From contig JBAZZL010000004.1 of assembly GCA_041658785.1 (NCBI GenBank), positions 1-59,899 of the forward strand: a stretch of DNA of 59,899 nucleotides, given 5' to 3'. Below are positions 24,790-32,610 of this stretch, piece after piece. The position numbers and the translations under genes were made by a program. Every line of letters starts with the position of its first letter. The stretch's first letter is position 1. The DNA is from JAHJGG01 sp041658785 (GTDB lineage Bacteria; Patescibacteriota; Patescibacteriia; Magasanikbacterales; UBA922). The notes under the pieces were generated by a model. It was not told the DNA's origin, did not search any database, and saw only the letters and a list, made by a program, of their open reading frames with translations.

Positions 24790-26863
24790 AAAGCTCTTCA
24801 ATCCCCTTCAAAAAACTTCTTCTTGGCTTGTCGCCATCCAACGGTTCATACCTAACTCCTTCGTCATTATTATCCAAATCAAACACATTACTCTCTCCGC
24901 CAAACCCGCTCTCGCTCACCAAATCTCTGTTAATTTCTTCTAAAAACATGCTCGGCCCCTGCGAGAAACTGGAATAACCGCCGGACAAGGGATAGGTGAG
25001 ATAGAGATATTTTTTCGCCCGCGTCAGGGCCACGTAAAACAACCTCCGCTCTTCTTCTATTCCGTCTAATTCTTTTATCGCCCGCTCGTTGGGAAACTGA
25101 CCGGCGGATAAATTTAAAATAAAAACCGCTTCCCATTCCAGCCCTTTGGCCTGATGAACCGTGGAGAGAATTATTTTTTCATTGTCCGACAGAGGCGAGG
25201 CGTGCCTCGCCTCTACGGACTCGCGGCCATAATTCTCCTGCATCGTGGCTTCGGCGAGAAACGCGGACAGATCCGACTGGCGCTCGGCAAAAAATGCTAA
25301 CTGTTCCAAATCCTGCAACCGCTCGCGATAATCCTGATATTCGTATTCCAGATATTCGGCGTATTTTGATTCCAACACCGCGCGAATCAATTCCGCCGGC
25401 GCGCCATTGGTTTTGAACATGGTTTCGTAAATCTGCAAAAAATCATTCCACCCGACCTGGGCGCGGGGCGGCAAATCAATCGCCACCCCCTCTCCTTTTA
25501 GGAGAGGGGTCAGGGGGTGAGGTGTCGGACTACCACCAACCGAACGAACCGCGTCTATAATCCTCTCCGCCGTCGCCGCCCCAATCCCCTGTTGCATATT
25601 CAACACCCGCCCCCACGCGATCGCGTCGTTTTTGTTGTTAAAAATCCGCAAATACGCCAAAACATCTTTGATGTGCGCCCGTTCAAAAAATCTGATCCCG
25701 CCGCGATAGTCATACGCGATGCCCCGCTTGGTCAATTCCATTTCCAAGGCCTGCGAATGAAAAGCGGCGCGGAACAAAACTGACATTTCTTTCAGATGCA
25801 CACCTTCGTCGCGCAATTCCAAAATTCTTTCGGCAATAAACTCGGCCTCTTCATTTTGATCCGCGAACGAACGCACTTCCGGTTTGGTAAATCTCTCTTT
25901 CATGCTTTTCAGATTTTTATCGTACTGCTTTACATTGTTGGAAATAACATCATTGGCCAAATTTAAAATATCCGGCGTTGATCGGTAATTTGTTTCTAAT
26001 CGAAAAATTTTAGCTCCCGGATATTCTTTTTCAAACGCTAAAATATTCTGAATATCGGCCGCGCGAAACGAATAAATGCTCTGGGCATCGTCGCCAACCA
26101 CCAAAATATTTTTATGTTTAGAAGCCAGCAAGCGAATAATTGACGCCTGCACCCGATTAGTATCCTGATATTCGTCAACCAGAATATATTGAAACTGATC
26201 CGCCGCTTTAGTTCGGACTTTTTCCGACTTGGCCAAAAGCAAATGCAGATTAACGAGCAGGTCGTCAAAATCCATCACATTGCCCGCGCGCTTGCGCTCG
26301 TCATAGTCCTTGGCAATCCGGCCAATGGTTTCGCCAATGTCTAACCAATTCGGATATTTCAATTCCAATACCGCCTCAATCGTCTCCTCGGCATTGCGCG
26401 CGTAACTGACAATGGACTGAATCACGCCAGCCGAAGGAAATCGCCGCTGTTTCCGGTCAATTCCTTCTTGTTTCAAACACAATTTAATCAAATCCAGACT
26501 GTCAGCGCTGTCCAAAACGGAAAAATTATTTTTGTATTGCAAAAACGGCGCGTATTTTTTTAATATCCGGTACGCGATGTGATGAAACGTGCCGGACCAG
26601 GGCAGTAGAGGCGCAAAATCTTGCGCCTCTACTGCCCTGGCCAATCGCCCCACCCGTTCAATCATCTCTCGCGCCGCTTTATTGGTGAACGTTACCAGCA
26701 AGATATTTTTTGGATCAACGCCTTTTTCAATCAAATATGCCACGCGGTAAGTGATGGCGCGCGTCTTGCCCGACCCGGCGCCGGCCAAAACTAAACACGG
26801 GCCGGCGGCGTTTTGGACGACGTTCAATTGTTCGGGGTTGAGTTCTTTGTGATAGTCAATCAT
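24788..26863 (-). CDS. uvrD: UvrD/PcrA-type superfamily I DNA helicase with palindromic insertions
   Basis: An ATP-driven 3'-5' helicase for excision and mismatch repair and replication restart. Motifs: LNPEQLNVV (Q), LAGAGSGKTRAITYRVAYL (Walker A 28-34), VTFTNKAAREMIERV, DFDDLL, VDEYQDTN, VVGDDAQSIYSFRAAD, LETNYRSTPDIL, VHQAKGLEWEAVFI and ERRLFYVALTRAKKYLYL. Three inserts coincide with DNA palindromes: 26600-26640 (GGCAGTAGAGGCGCAA arms, protein VEAQDFAPLLP), 25486-25535 (protein GGSPTPHPLTPLLKGEG, a piece of the GGCGGTAGYCCGACA element) and 25186-25215 (GAGGCGAGGC arms, protein VEARHASPLS). The length of 691 is within the family range. The C-terminus is acidic/basic without a recognised domain. 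Confidence 0.95.
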   Translation of the reverse strand: MIDYHKELNPEQLNVVQNAAGPCLVLAGAGSGKTRAITYRVAYLIEKGVDPKNILLVTFTNKAAREMIERVGRLARAVEAQDFAPLLPWSGTFHHIAYRILKKYAPFLQYKNNFSVLDSADSLDLIKLCLKQEGIDRKQRRFPSAGVIQSIVSYARNAEETIEAVLELKYPNWLDIGETIGRIAKDYDERKRAGNVMDFDDLLVNLHLLLAKSEKVRTKAADQFQYILVDEYQDTNRVQASIIRLLASKHKNILVVGDDAQSIYSFRAADIQNILAFEKEYPGAKIFRLETNYRSTPDILNLANDVISNNVKQYDKNLKSMKERFTKPEVRSFADQNEEAEFIAERILELRDEGVHLKEMSVLFRAAFHSQALEMELTKRGIAYDYRGGIRFFERAHIKDVLAYLRIFNNKNDAIAWGRVLNMQQGIGAATAERIIDAVRSVGGSPTPHPLTPLLKGEGVAIDLPPRAQVGWNDFLQIYETMFKTNGAPAELIRAVLESKYAEYLEYEYQDYRERLQDLEQLAFFAERQSDLSAFLAEATMQENYGRESVEARHASPLSDNEKIILSTVHQAKGLEWEAVFILNLSAGQFPNERAIKELDGIEEERRLFYVALTRAKKYLYLTYPLSGGYSSFSQGPSMFLEEINRDLVSESGFGGESNVFDLDNNDEGVRYEPLDGDKPRRSFLKGIEEL

Positions 26864-26904
26864 ATTCTCACAATGTCATTCCGAGCGTAATGACAGCCAC
26901 GAAC

Positions 26905-26932
26905 AGTGTAACAAAAAAATACCTTTTGTAAA
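26905..26932 (-). promoter_or_regulatory. Probable uvrD promoter
   Basis: TTTACA-16 bp-TACACT on the minus strand, about 40 bp upstream of the uvrD start. The non-coding stretch beside it (26933-26966) holds a TAAGCCGCA hairpin that probably ends the transcript of the small gene at 27060-27218. Confidence 0.5.
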
Positions 26933-26966
26933 AGCATAAGCCGCACTCGTCATGAATGCGGCTTAA
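26933..26966 (-). terminator. Hairpin terminator (TAAGCCGCA stem)
   Basis: TAAGCCGCA arms with an 11-nt loop, followed on the minus strand by TGCTTTTA. The 26967-27059 stretch before it also holds CCCTGGCCAGGG and CCCGC...GCGGG hairpins and no gene. Confidence 0.55.
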
Positions 26967-27059
26967 GAATTGCGGGGCCCTGGCCAGGGCTTGCGCGATC
27001 GTTCCATGGAAAATTTTCCCTCCCTGGGAATCCCGCCTCTTGCGGGAAAAAGAACGAAA

Positions 27060-27218
27060 TCAGTCCCACCACTCCCACCAGTACCTCTGCTTGGGCAAGC
27101 CGAAATGGTTGCAGAGCGGCCGCTCTGCCGCCGGGGATTCCTTCCGTTTCCCCGGGCTGTTCTTCTTGTCTGCTTCCGAGCTACCCTGATGCGACCTCTT
27201 GTCTTTCGCTTTTTTCAT
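27060..27218 (-). CDS. Small basic protein of unknown function (52 aa)
   Basis: The start is at ATG 27218, preceded by a good Shine-Dalgarno (AGAGAGG, 5 nt before the ATG); a longer frame reaches 27278 without one. The product is basic and disordered, beginning MKKAKDKRSHQGSSEADKK and ending PKQRYWWEWWD, with an unusual Trp-rich tail. Codons are more GC-rich than those of neighbouring genes. It follows a long structured leader (27219-27410). It is one of several short GC-rich units in this part of the window (27.0, 30.1, 30.5 and 32.6 kb). Confidence 0.5.
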   Translation of the reverse strand: MKKAKDKRSHQGSSEADKKNSPGKRKESPAAERPLCNHFGLPKQRYWWEWWD

Positions 27219-27410
27219 ATCGTCCTCTCTGGGTGAAAACCTGGGTGAAGACCTTGATAAACAGAAAGAGCTTTCCAACCAAGGAAAACTCTTATGAAGA
27301 TCTTTCTATTGTGATGACAAACACGCTGAATGAAATCATCACTTTTTAAGTGAAAGATCTTCATAGGAATTTTCCTATGGTCAGCGCGTTTGTTCAGCGT
27401 GTTTATCCCG
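27219..27410 (-). promoter_or_regulatory. Structured 5' leader with alternative pairings
   Basis: A hairpin with arms TATGAAGATCTTTC (27352-27365 and 27295-27308) carries in its loop the 12-mer TTCAGCGTGTTT (27319-27330, minus strand), whose exact complement lies just upstream in the transcript at 27393-27404. The two pairings are compatible only as a pseudoknot or as alternatives, as in riboregulators. A separate AGGAAAATTCCT palindrome sits beside the hairpin. Confidence 0.5.
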
Positions 27411-27430
27411 TTAAACGGGACTTGTTATAA

Positions 27431-27473
27431 AAAGAAAAACCACCGCAAATGTGGGCGGTGGCTTGATTTTTTT
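27431..27473. terminator. Bidirectional terminator (CCACCGC stem)
   Basis: CCACCGC/GCGGTGG with an 8-nt loop and T-rich runs on both sides (TTTTTCTTTTT on minus, TTTTTTT on plus). Confidence 0.85.
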
Positions 27474-27489
27474 CTGGATTACCTTGCGT

Positions 27490-27570
27490 CTATCCAACAG
27501 CAAAATCAACCACCGAATGGCGGAGGATAATAAGCGCCAAGATAATTGACTTTCTAAAACGAAAATACAT
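27490..27570 (-). CDS. Possible 26-aa hydrophobic peptide in a short transcription unit
   Basis: Between a good promoter (27589-27617) and the terminator at 27431-27473 lies a transcript of about 140 nt. It contains ATG-started MYFRFRKSIILALIILRHS plus seven more residues, with a single hydrophobic segment and a basic N-terminus, but no Shine-Dalgarno. It could instead be a non-coding RNA. A small membrane peptide or type I toxin is a speculative alternative. Confidence 0.3.
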   Translation of the reverse strand: MYFRFRKSIILALIILRHSVVDFAVG

Positions 27571-27588
27571 AATCTGTCTGTTTTTATC

Positions 27589-27617
27589 ATTATCACCTTC
27601 CGAACAAAATATGTCAA
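27589..27617 (-). promoter_or_regulatory. Promoter of a short transcription unit
   Basis: TTGACA-17 bp-GATAAT on the minus strand, 30 bp after the end of the C39 gene. Confidence 0.65.
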
Positions 27618-27646
27618 GGGGACTGTGGATAAACAACCACCCACTA

Positions 27647-28426
27647 TTATTCCAGAACCAAAACCACTCTCCTGCCGTTCTTCACGTCCCCGCTGTTCCA
27701 ATCATGAATCGCGTTCATCAAAACATCGTACTTGTACCTGAAATCCGCGCCAAACTGCGTACCCGGATCGTTGGTAATGAATTCATCTTCATCATAACCC
27801 TTGATAATCAAAGCGTGATAAACCGGCCCGCCATTTCTAAAATGCGGATTGGGCAAAACCTTGCCATCGGCCACCGCCAAAACCGGCTGTCCGTTTGCCA
27901 GGTAATTTTTAATCTGCTCCACCGTGGGGTCAGCAATTATTTCAGATTTCAGATTTAAAATTTCGGATTTTTCCAAAATATAACTGTCAACTAGTTTTTT
28001 AACGTTTTCCATAGAAATACTTGGACCCAAACCCTGCTCTTTTTCCCAAGCAACCATTTTCAGCAATTCATCCTTTGCCGACAATGGACTTAAACCGTAA
28101 CTTTTGTAATAAGCGTCTAACATTAAAACCGCGGCCTCCTCGCACGCATCCTGCCACGGCTCTTCCCAATTTTTTTCCGGCGCTTGGGAGGTAAATGGCA
28201 CGGCTAAGTTCATTTGTGCCGGCAAGGTCTCGTCGGCAATTTCACCTAACCCTTTGACACCAACCCTTTCCCTATTTTGATTATCCTGCTTTATTTCCAA
28301 AATAGACAACTGCGGTATCTGTGTATTATAAATCTGCGGTTCATTCCTTGACCAAACGAAAACTGTCCCAGATACAAAAAAAACAAATAATCCTAAACAA
28401 ATTAAATTAAATTTTTTATAATCCAT
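27647..28426 (-). CDS. Membrane-anchored C39-family peptidase-like protein
   Basis: About 259 residues from MDYKKFNLICLG (28426; ORF open to 28462). One N-terminal membrane segment is followed by a papain-like C39_2 domain: NLAVPFTSQAPEKNWEEPWQDACEEAAVLML (catalytic Cys in QDACEEA), YLANGQPVLAVADG, GPVYHALIIKGYDEDEFITNDPG (catalytic His in YHALII, Asp in TNDPG). A short SEILNLKSEII segment (27938-27980) is repeat-derived (CAGATTTCAGATTTAAAATT). It faces outward and may process cell-wall or secreted peptides. Divergent from tgt. Confidence 0.85.
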   Translation of the reverse strand: MDYKKFNLICLGLFVFFVSGTVFVWSRNEPQIYNTQIPQLSILEIKQDNQNRERVGVKGLGEIADETLPAQMNLAVPFTSQAPEKNWEEPWQDACEEAAVLMLDAYYKSYGLSPLSAKDELLKMVAWEKEQGLGPSISMENVKKLVDSYILEKSEILNLKSEIIADPTVEQIKNYLANGQPVLAVADGKVLPNPHFRNGGPVYHALIIKGYDEDEFITNDPGTQFGADFRYKYDVLMNAIHDWNSGDVKNGRRVVLVLE

Positions 28427-28478
28427 ATTCTCAAATTTGAAATCAACGCTCTCTCTCTGCATTCCATTTTACCTTGAC

Positions 28479-28507
28479 TTGAAATTTTAAGCAAAACACG
28501 CTACACT
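28479..28507 (+). promoter_or_regulatory. tgt promoter
   Basis: TTGAAA-17 bp-TACACT, 23 bp before the tgt ATG. Confidence 0.7.
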
Positions 28508-28530
28508 GGCGGCAAATAACAAATAACAAA

Positions 28531-29778
28531 ATGTTTTTTGATATAACCCACAAATCATCCGACTGTCTCGCTCGTACTGGCATCATCCACACCGCGCACG
28601 GCGATATTGAGACGCCGGTTTTTATGCCGGTCGGCACGCAAGCGACAGTGAAAGCGCTGGATTCGGATGACCTCAAAAATCTTGACGCGCCAGTCATTCT
28701 CGCGAATACTTATCATTTGCACTTGCGGCCGGGCGAAAATTTAATTGCCGAACTTGGCGGACTGCATAAATTTATGAATTGGGACCGGCCGATTCTTACT
28801 GACTCCGGCGGTTTTCAAGTATTTTCACTCCAACACAAAAACATAACAACACCACAACACAACAACAATCAAAAATCTGAAATCATAAATCTGTCCCGCC
28901 GCAGCGGGACCCCGCTCGCTGCGGGGAAATCTGAAAGTGAAAGTGAACACAGCAATCTTGTAAAAATAGACAACGACGGCGTCACCTTTCACTCCCACAT
29001 CGACGGCTCCACTCACCGCTTCACCCCCGAATCCGCCATAGAAATTCAACACCAACTTGGCGCGGACATTATCATGGCCTTTGACGAATGTACGCCGGAT
29101 AATGTTTCAGAAGCAAAAGCCCGCGAGGCAATGGAACGGACGCATCAGTGGGCAGATCGTTCACTCACTTATCACCAACAAAATCTTAAATCTTCAATCT
29201 TCAATCTTCAATCACTCTTCGGCATCATCCAAGGCGCCAACTATCAAAAGCTTCGTGAAGAGTCTGCCCGCTTCATCTCCTCGCTAAACTTTGACGGCAT
29301 CGCCATCGGCGGCGAATCAGTCGGGTTTAATATGGAGGCGACTAAACAAATTCTGGACTGGGTGAACCCGATTATTCCGGAAGATAAACCCCATTACACC
29401 ATGGGCGTGGGACATTCGCCGTTGGATTTATTTGCCGTCGTGGAGCGCGGCGTGGATATGTTTGACTGCGTCTCGCCAACGAGGATGGCAAGAAACGGCG
29501 CGCTCTTTGTCCATCCAACGGTATCAAAAAAACACCGGATTGACATTACCAAATCAGAATTTAAAAAAGACGAACAGCCGATTGATCCGTCCTGCTCTTG
29601 TTCAACTTGTAAAAAATATTCCCGCGCCTATCTGAACCATCTTTTTAGCGCCAAAGAACTACTCGCTTACCGCTTGGCAACGATTCATAATGTGCATTTC
29701 TTTTTGGATTTGATGCGAGAGATTAGAAAAGCGATTAAAGAAGATAGTTTTTTGGAATTGAAGAGAAGCTGGGAATGA
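28531..29778 (+). CDS. tgt: tRNA-guanine(34) transglycosylase, with a repeat-derived insertion
   Basis: Exchanges G34 of GUN tRNAs for preQ1; with QueA it makes queuosine. Motifs: DIETPVFMPVGTQATVKAL, ILANTYHLHLRPGE, PILTDSGGFQVFSL (catalytic Asp), IMAFDECTPDN, GIIQGANYQKLREES, GIAIGGESVGF, YTMGVGHSPLDLFAVVERGVDMFDCVSPTRMARNG and the zinc site CSCSTCKKYSRAYLNHLF. The 415-residue length is about 40 more than usual. The surplus (28830-28960, AACAACACCACAAC-type repeats, then a CCGCAGCGGGACCCCGCTCGCTGCGG palindrome region) lies right after the GGFQVFSL strand. It is monocistronic and well separated from queA. Confidence 0.95.
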   Translation: MFFDITHKSSDCLARTGIIHTAHGDIETPVFMPVGTQATVKALDSDDLKNLDAPVILANTYHLHLRPGENLIAELGGLHKFMNWDRPILTDSGGFQVFSLQHKNITTPQHNNNQKSEIINLSRRSGTPLAAGKSESESEHSNLVKIDNDGVTFHSHIDGSTHRFTPESAIEIQHQLGADIIMAFDECTPDNVSEAKAREAMERTHQWADRSLTYHQQNLKSSIFNLQSLFGIIQGANYQKLREESARFISSLNFDGIAIGGESVGFNMEATKQILDWVNPIIPEDKPHYTMGVGHSPLDLFAVVERGVDMFDCVSPTRMARNGALFVHPTVSKKHRIDITKSEFKKDEQPIDPSCSCSTCKKYSRAYLNHLFSAKELLAYRLATIHNVHFFLDLMREIRKAIKEDSFLELKRSWE

Positions 29779-29823
29779 TGGCTGGCGGTAGTCCGACAAG
29801 TAATCCTTCTGTTTATTAGCGCT

Positions 29824-29990
29824 GGCGGTAGCCCGACAACTCTATCTCTGTCTCTTTCCCTTATGAAGGGAAAGAGAACCCGTTAAGTAAGTTTAACTCT
29901 AATCCAATCGTAAGCCCCTTTCCCTTCGTACTTGTCCCGTCGGATACGGGAAGGGAAAGGGGTTGGGGATAGGGTTGTCGGACTACCACC
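29824..29990. mobile_element. MITE-like element, copy 1
   Basis: 167 bp bounded by terminal inverted repeats (GGCGGTAGCCCGACAAC and its complement). Two inner palindromes are CTCTTTCCCTT/AAGGGAAAGAG and CCCCTTTCCCTT/AAGGGAAAGGGG. It is the inverse orientation of copies 2 and 3. A solo terminal repeat lies at 29784-29802. Confidence 0.8.
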
Positions 29991-30050
29991 GTCCCGGTAG
30001 ACAGAAGATAGATTATCTGGCCGCCACTCCTTATTATCCACAACCCAACC

Positions 30051-30079
30051 TTGTAATCTCTCCCTCTCTTTGCTAACAT
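30051..30079 (+). promoter_or_regulatory. Promoter of small gene 30101
   Basis: TTGTAA-17 bp-TAACAT with extended TTTGC. The TTTGCTAACAT core is identical to that at 30472-30482. Confidence 0.6.
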
Positions 30080-30100
30080 TCACTCCACTGGAGGTCCCAC

Positions 30101-30304
30101 ATGATAACAGCTTATCGGTGGGAGAGGTGGGGAGCAATCGGATGGATGTTGATTCCTCCGGATCCTTCTGATCATGAAGGGTCGCTGGTTTCAAACCGCC
30201 GACAATCCCCACCGCGGAACCGCCTCCGCTCTCATCATGATGACGTAGCCGGCCTCACTCCCGCCGCAAGGGAGAAGAGAGGCACCGGGGCCTGGACCCG
30301 GTAG
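30101..30304 (+). CDS. Small protein of unknown function (67 aa)
   Basis: The ATG at 30101 is preceded by GGAGG at 7 nt, with a matching promoter upstream. The product starts MITAYRWERWGAIGWMLIPP and continues as a basic, Arg/His/Pro-rich chain (NRRQSPPRNRLRSHHDD). It is GC-rich relative to housekeeping genes. It is followed by two strong hairpins (30357-30400 and 30412-30447). No family recognised; the coding status rests on signals around it. Confidence 0.45.
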   Translation: MITAYRWERWGAIGWMLIPPDPSDHEGSLVSNRRQSPPRNRLRSHHDDVAGLTPAAREKRGTGAWTR

Positions 30305-30356
30305 GCAACACTCCGAGAGCGGAGACAGGGTAGGTGGGTGCCCTTTTTCATCCACC

Positions 30357-30447
30357 AGAGCGCGACCACACTGACCATAACATCACGTGGTCGCGCTCTC
30401 TCCTCAAATTCAATTCCACTCTTCGCGAAGAGTGGAATTTTGTTTTC
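30357..30447 (+). terminator. Two adjacent hairpins ending in a terminator
   Basis: 30357-30400: AGAGCGCGACCAC arms. 30412-30439: perfect AATTCCACTCTTCG arms followed by TTGTTTTCTTT. The second is a clear plus-strand terminator. Confidence 0.8.
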
Positions 30448-30453
30448 TTTCGC

Positions 30454-30482
30454 TTGAATAAAATCCAGTACTTTGCTAACAT
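30454..30482 (+). promoter_or_regulatory. Promoter of small gene 30518
   Basis: TTGAAT-17 bp-TAACAT with extended TTTGC, the same core as the preceding unit. Confidence 0.6.
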
Positions 30483-30517
30483 AATATTCCGTCACAACCC
30501 ACTAAAGGACAAGGGAA

Positions 30518-30736
30518 ATGAGAACGCCTCAAATTGTAGATCAGACCCTTGCGGTCGTGCAGTTCTTCCGGAACATAGCTCAAAGCCCTGAGATGGCGGC
30601 CTGGGCTAGGACATGGCTCCGGGCCAATGACCACCGCCTGCCCTGCCGGTTGGCGAGAAGCGCCGTCCGACGGCTCGACGGTCTGCTCCTCGGCAAGGAG
30701 ATTCGAGCGGCCTTCAACCCCGCCCGTTGGTGGTAG
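30518..30736 (+). CDS. Small basic protein of unknown function (72 aa)
   Basis: ATG at 30518 with upstream AAGGACAAGGGAA purines. The product looks helical and basic: MRTPQIVDQTLAVVQFFRN, then WARTWLRANDHRLPCRLARS, ending FNPARWW. Composition is GC- and Arg-rich, unlike neighbours. It has its own promoter and terminator (30801-30881). The Trp-rich end recalls the 27060-27218 product (WWEWWD). No family recognised. Confidence 0.5.
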   Translation: MRTPQIVDQTLAVVQFFRNIAQSPEMAAWARTWLRANDHRLPCRLARSAVRRLDGLLLGKEIRAAFNPARWW

Positions 30737-30800
30737 CGATGGCCGTCGGGTAGCCACGACACCAGCAGTAACCAGGAGGGATTGAAATTCACGGACGAAA

Positions 30801-30881
30801 AACAAAACCGACTGGCCACTGCGCAAGTTTCTGTGGTAAACAGAAATTTACGTAGGAGTTCCAGTCGGTTTTGTTGTTTTC
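30801..30881 (+). terminator. Long-stem terminator (AACAAAACCGACTGG arms)
   Basis: 15-bp perfect arms at 30801-30815 and 30861-30875 enclose a smaller TTTCTG/CAGAAA hairpin and are followed by GTTTT. It ends the unit before the converging ruvC gene. Confidence 0.7.
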
Positions 30882-30919
30882 AAATTTCTTCCGTAGGTGG
30901 ACACTATCTGCCTCTGTCT

Positions 30920-31426
30920 TTAACGCACGCCGCGCATTCTCAAACTCGCTCCGCCGGTTAGCGCCGCGGCCAAAGCGTCGGCCGCGTCGTCTTGGAGCGA
31001 AGCGCATTTTAGATGCAAAATCACTTTCACCATTTTTTGCATCTGTCCTTTCTCGGCTCGGCCATAGCCGGTCATGGCCTGCTTGACCTGCAGAGGAGTG
31101 AATTCGTCAATCGGCATGCCCGCTTGAGACAGCGTCAGCAAAATCACGCCCCGCGCCTGCCCCACTTTCATGGCGGTCTTTACATTTTTGAAAAAAAACA
31201 AATCCTCCACCGCGGCGCGATCCGGATGATATTTTTTTATTATTTTGTTCAGCTCCCGGTGCAATTCCGCGAGCCGATCAGTAAACGGCTCCCCCGCGCC
31301 GGTTTCAATACAGCCATGGGCGACATGAATCCAGTCGCCATTCTGTTTTTCAATCACGCCCCAACCGATACGACCGAAGCCCGGGTCAATGCCAATGATA
31401 CGTACTTTCTGTGAATTTGCGCTCAT
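30920..31426 (-). CDS. ruvC: Crossover junction endodeoxyribonuclease RuvC
   Basis: Resolves Holliday junctions. The four acidic catalytic residues are visible in the 168-residue product: D14 (GIDPGFGRIGWGV), E74 (AAVEDLFFFKN), D147 and D150 (LQDDAADALAAA). The loop QARGVILLTLSQAGMPIDEFTPLQVKQAMTGYGRAEKGQMQKMV is canonical. It lies downstream of yebC, a common pairing, but a repeat-filled gap of about 185 bp separates them. Confidence 0.97.
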   Translation of the reverse strand: MSANSQKVRIIGIDPGFGRIGWGVIEKQNGDWIHVAHGCIETGAGEPFTDRLAELHRELNKIIKKYHPDRAAVEDLFFFKNVKTAMKVGQARGVILLTLSQAGMPIDEFTPLQVKQAMTGYGRAEKGQMQKMVKVILHLKCASLQDDAADALAAALTGGASLRMRGVR

Positions 31427-31439
31427 AATTTATCGCCCA

Positions 31440-31611
31440 CTGCATAAATTCACCTAATTAACCTAATTGTCTAATTCACCCATTCGGCTTCGCTCAGGGC
31501 AAGCTCTAATAAAATATCAAATGTCTAATAACAAAATCTCTCTTGGGGTTTAGTTATTAGAAATTTTTTAGGTGAATTAGGTGAATTAGAAATTAGGTGA
31601 ATTTGAAGCCA
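31440..31611. repeat. AATTCACCTAATT-family inverted repeat
   Basis: Left part AATTCACCTAATTAACC..., right part TTAGGTGAATTAGGTGAATT, with a CTAATAAC/GTTATTAG inner stem. The same family occupies 43137-43268. No gene in this stretch. Confidence 0.85.
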
Positions 31612-32346
31612 TCAGGCTTCATTGGTATACACCTCTTTCACATCCTCCAGCTCTTCCAACGCGCCAAACAACTCCGCCATTTTTTTGGAAATATTTTCAT
31701 CAACCTTAATCTCCTCCTTCGCCACCCACTCCGATCCGGCGCTCGCCGGTTCAATACCAAAAGAACGCCCCGCTTCCAAAACCTTCTGAAACTTTTCCAT
31801 CGAACAGCGAATTTCCATCCCGAACTCGCTATCAACAATATCATCAGCGCCGGCGTCAATCAGTGCCAATTCAAAATCGGACTTTTCACTTTGGACTTTG
31901 GACTTTTGACTTTCATCAAGACGGACTACGCCCAACTGCCCAAACTGCCACCGCACGCTCCCCGGTCCGCCAAGCGAACCGCCGTATTTGGAAAACACGT
32001 TCTTCAATTCTCCGACCGTGCGGTTGGTGTTATCAGTAATCGTTTCAATCAAAATCGCGACACCGCCCGGCCCGTATCCTTCGTAAATCACTTCCTGAAT
32101 CGCGGCTTCGTCTTTCAATTCGCCGGTGCCGCGCTTGATCGCGTGGTCAATCTTGTCTTTCGGCACATTGCCGGCCCGGGCTTTCTCAATCGCGAGCCGC
32201 AGAGAAAAATTCGTATCTACTTCTCCCCCGCCCTGCTGGGCCGCGACTGTAACCGCCCGGCAAAGTTTGGTAAACAAATCCCCCCGCATCGCGTCCCGCT
32301 TGCCTTTTTTCTGTTGAATATTGTGCCACTTGGAGTGACCGGACAT
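31612..32346 (-). CDS. yebC: YebC/PmpR/TACO1 family protein
   Basis: 244 residues. Family motifs: MSGHSKWHNIQQKKGKRDAMRGDLFTKLCRAVTVAAQQGGG, NFSLRLAIEKARAGNVPKDKIDHAIKRGTGE, VIYEGYGPGGVAILIETITDNTNRTVGELKNVFSKYGGSLG and FGMEIRC. Family knowledge: older work calls it a transcriptional regulator; recent work supports a role in relieving ribosome stalling. A QKSKVQSEKSDF stretch (31868-31918) is extra and repeat-derived (ACTTTGGACTTTGGACTTTT on plus). Transcribed ahead of ruvC. Confidence 0.95.
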   Translation of the reverse strand: MSGHSKWHNIQQKKGKRDAMRGDLFTKLCRAVTVAAQQGGGEVDTNFSLRLAIEKARAGNVPKDKIDHAIKRGTGELKDEAAIQEVIYEGYGPGGVAILIETITDNTNRTVGELKNVFSKYGGSLGGPGSVRWQFGQLGVVRLDESQKSKVQSEKSDFELALIDAGADDIVDSEFGMEIRCSMEKFQKVLEAGRSFGIEPASAGSEWVAKEEIKVDENISKKMAELFGALEELEDVKEVYTNEA

Positions 32347-32480
32347 AAAAAATGAAGATTAAAAGATTAAAAGATTACGAATTGCCATCCAATGGCAATC
32401 TTTTAATCTTCAATTCTTATTACTCGACTGTCTCATTGTTACATTGTTACATTGTCGTGTTGGCGTGCTTTCGTGTTGTC
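32347..32480. repeat. Intergenic hairpin and TTGTTACATTG repeats
   Basis: GAAGATTAAAAGATT arms pair with AATCTTTTAATCTTC; then TTGTTACATTGTTACATTG and GTGTTGGCGTGCTTTCGTG. No gene seen. Confidence 0.7.
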
Positions 32481-32518
32481 GTGACCACAGTATACCGTCC
32501 AAGCCATTTTTTTTCAAG

Positions 32519-32548
32519 CAAAAAGCGCCATTCCCATGGCGCCTTTTG
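32519..32548 (-). terminator. Terminator of the secreted-protein gene
   Basis: Minus strand AAAGGCGCCAT-GGGA-ATGGCGCTTTTT. A second hairpin with GCGGATCC arms lies at 32558-32592. Confidence 0.85.
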
Positions 32549-32610
32549 TCTCCTGCGGATCCTCCTGTTTTTGAGACAGTTGGATCCGCATTGTATGTCT
32601 CCTTCAGCTC

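Noticed and set aside
32515..32610. A possible 25-codon ORF (MRIQLSQKQEDP...) with AAGGAG after the secreted-protein gene
   Set aside because: It runs through the terminator stem and has no other support.
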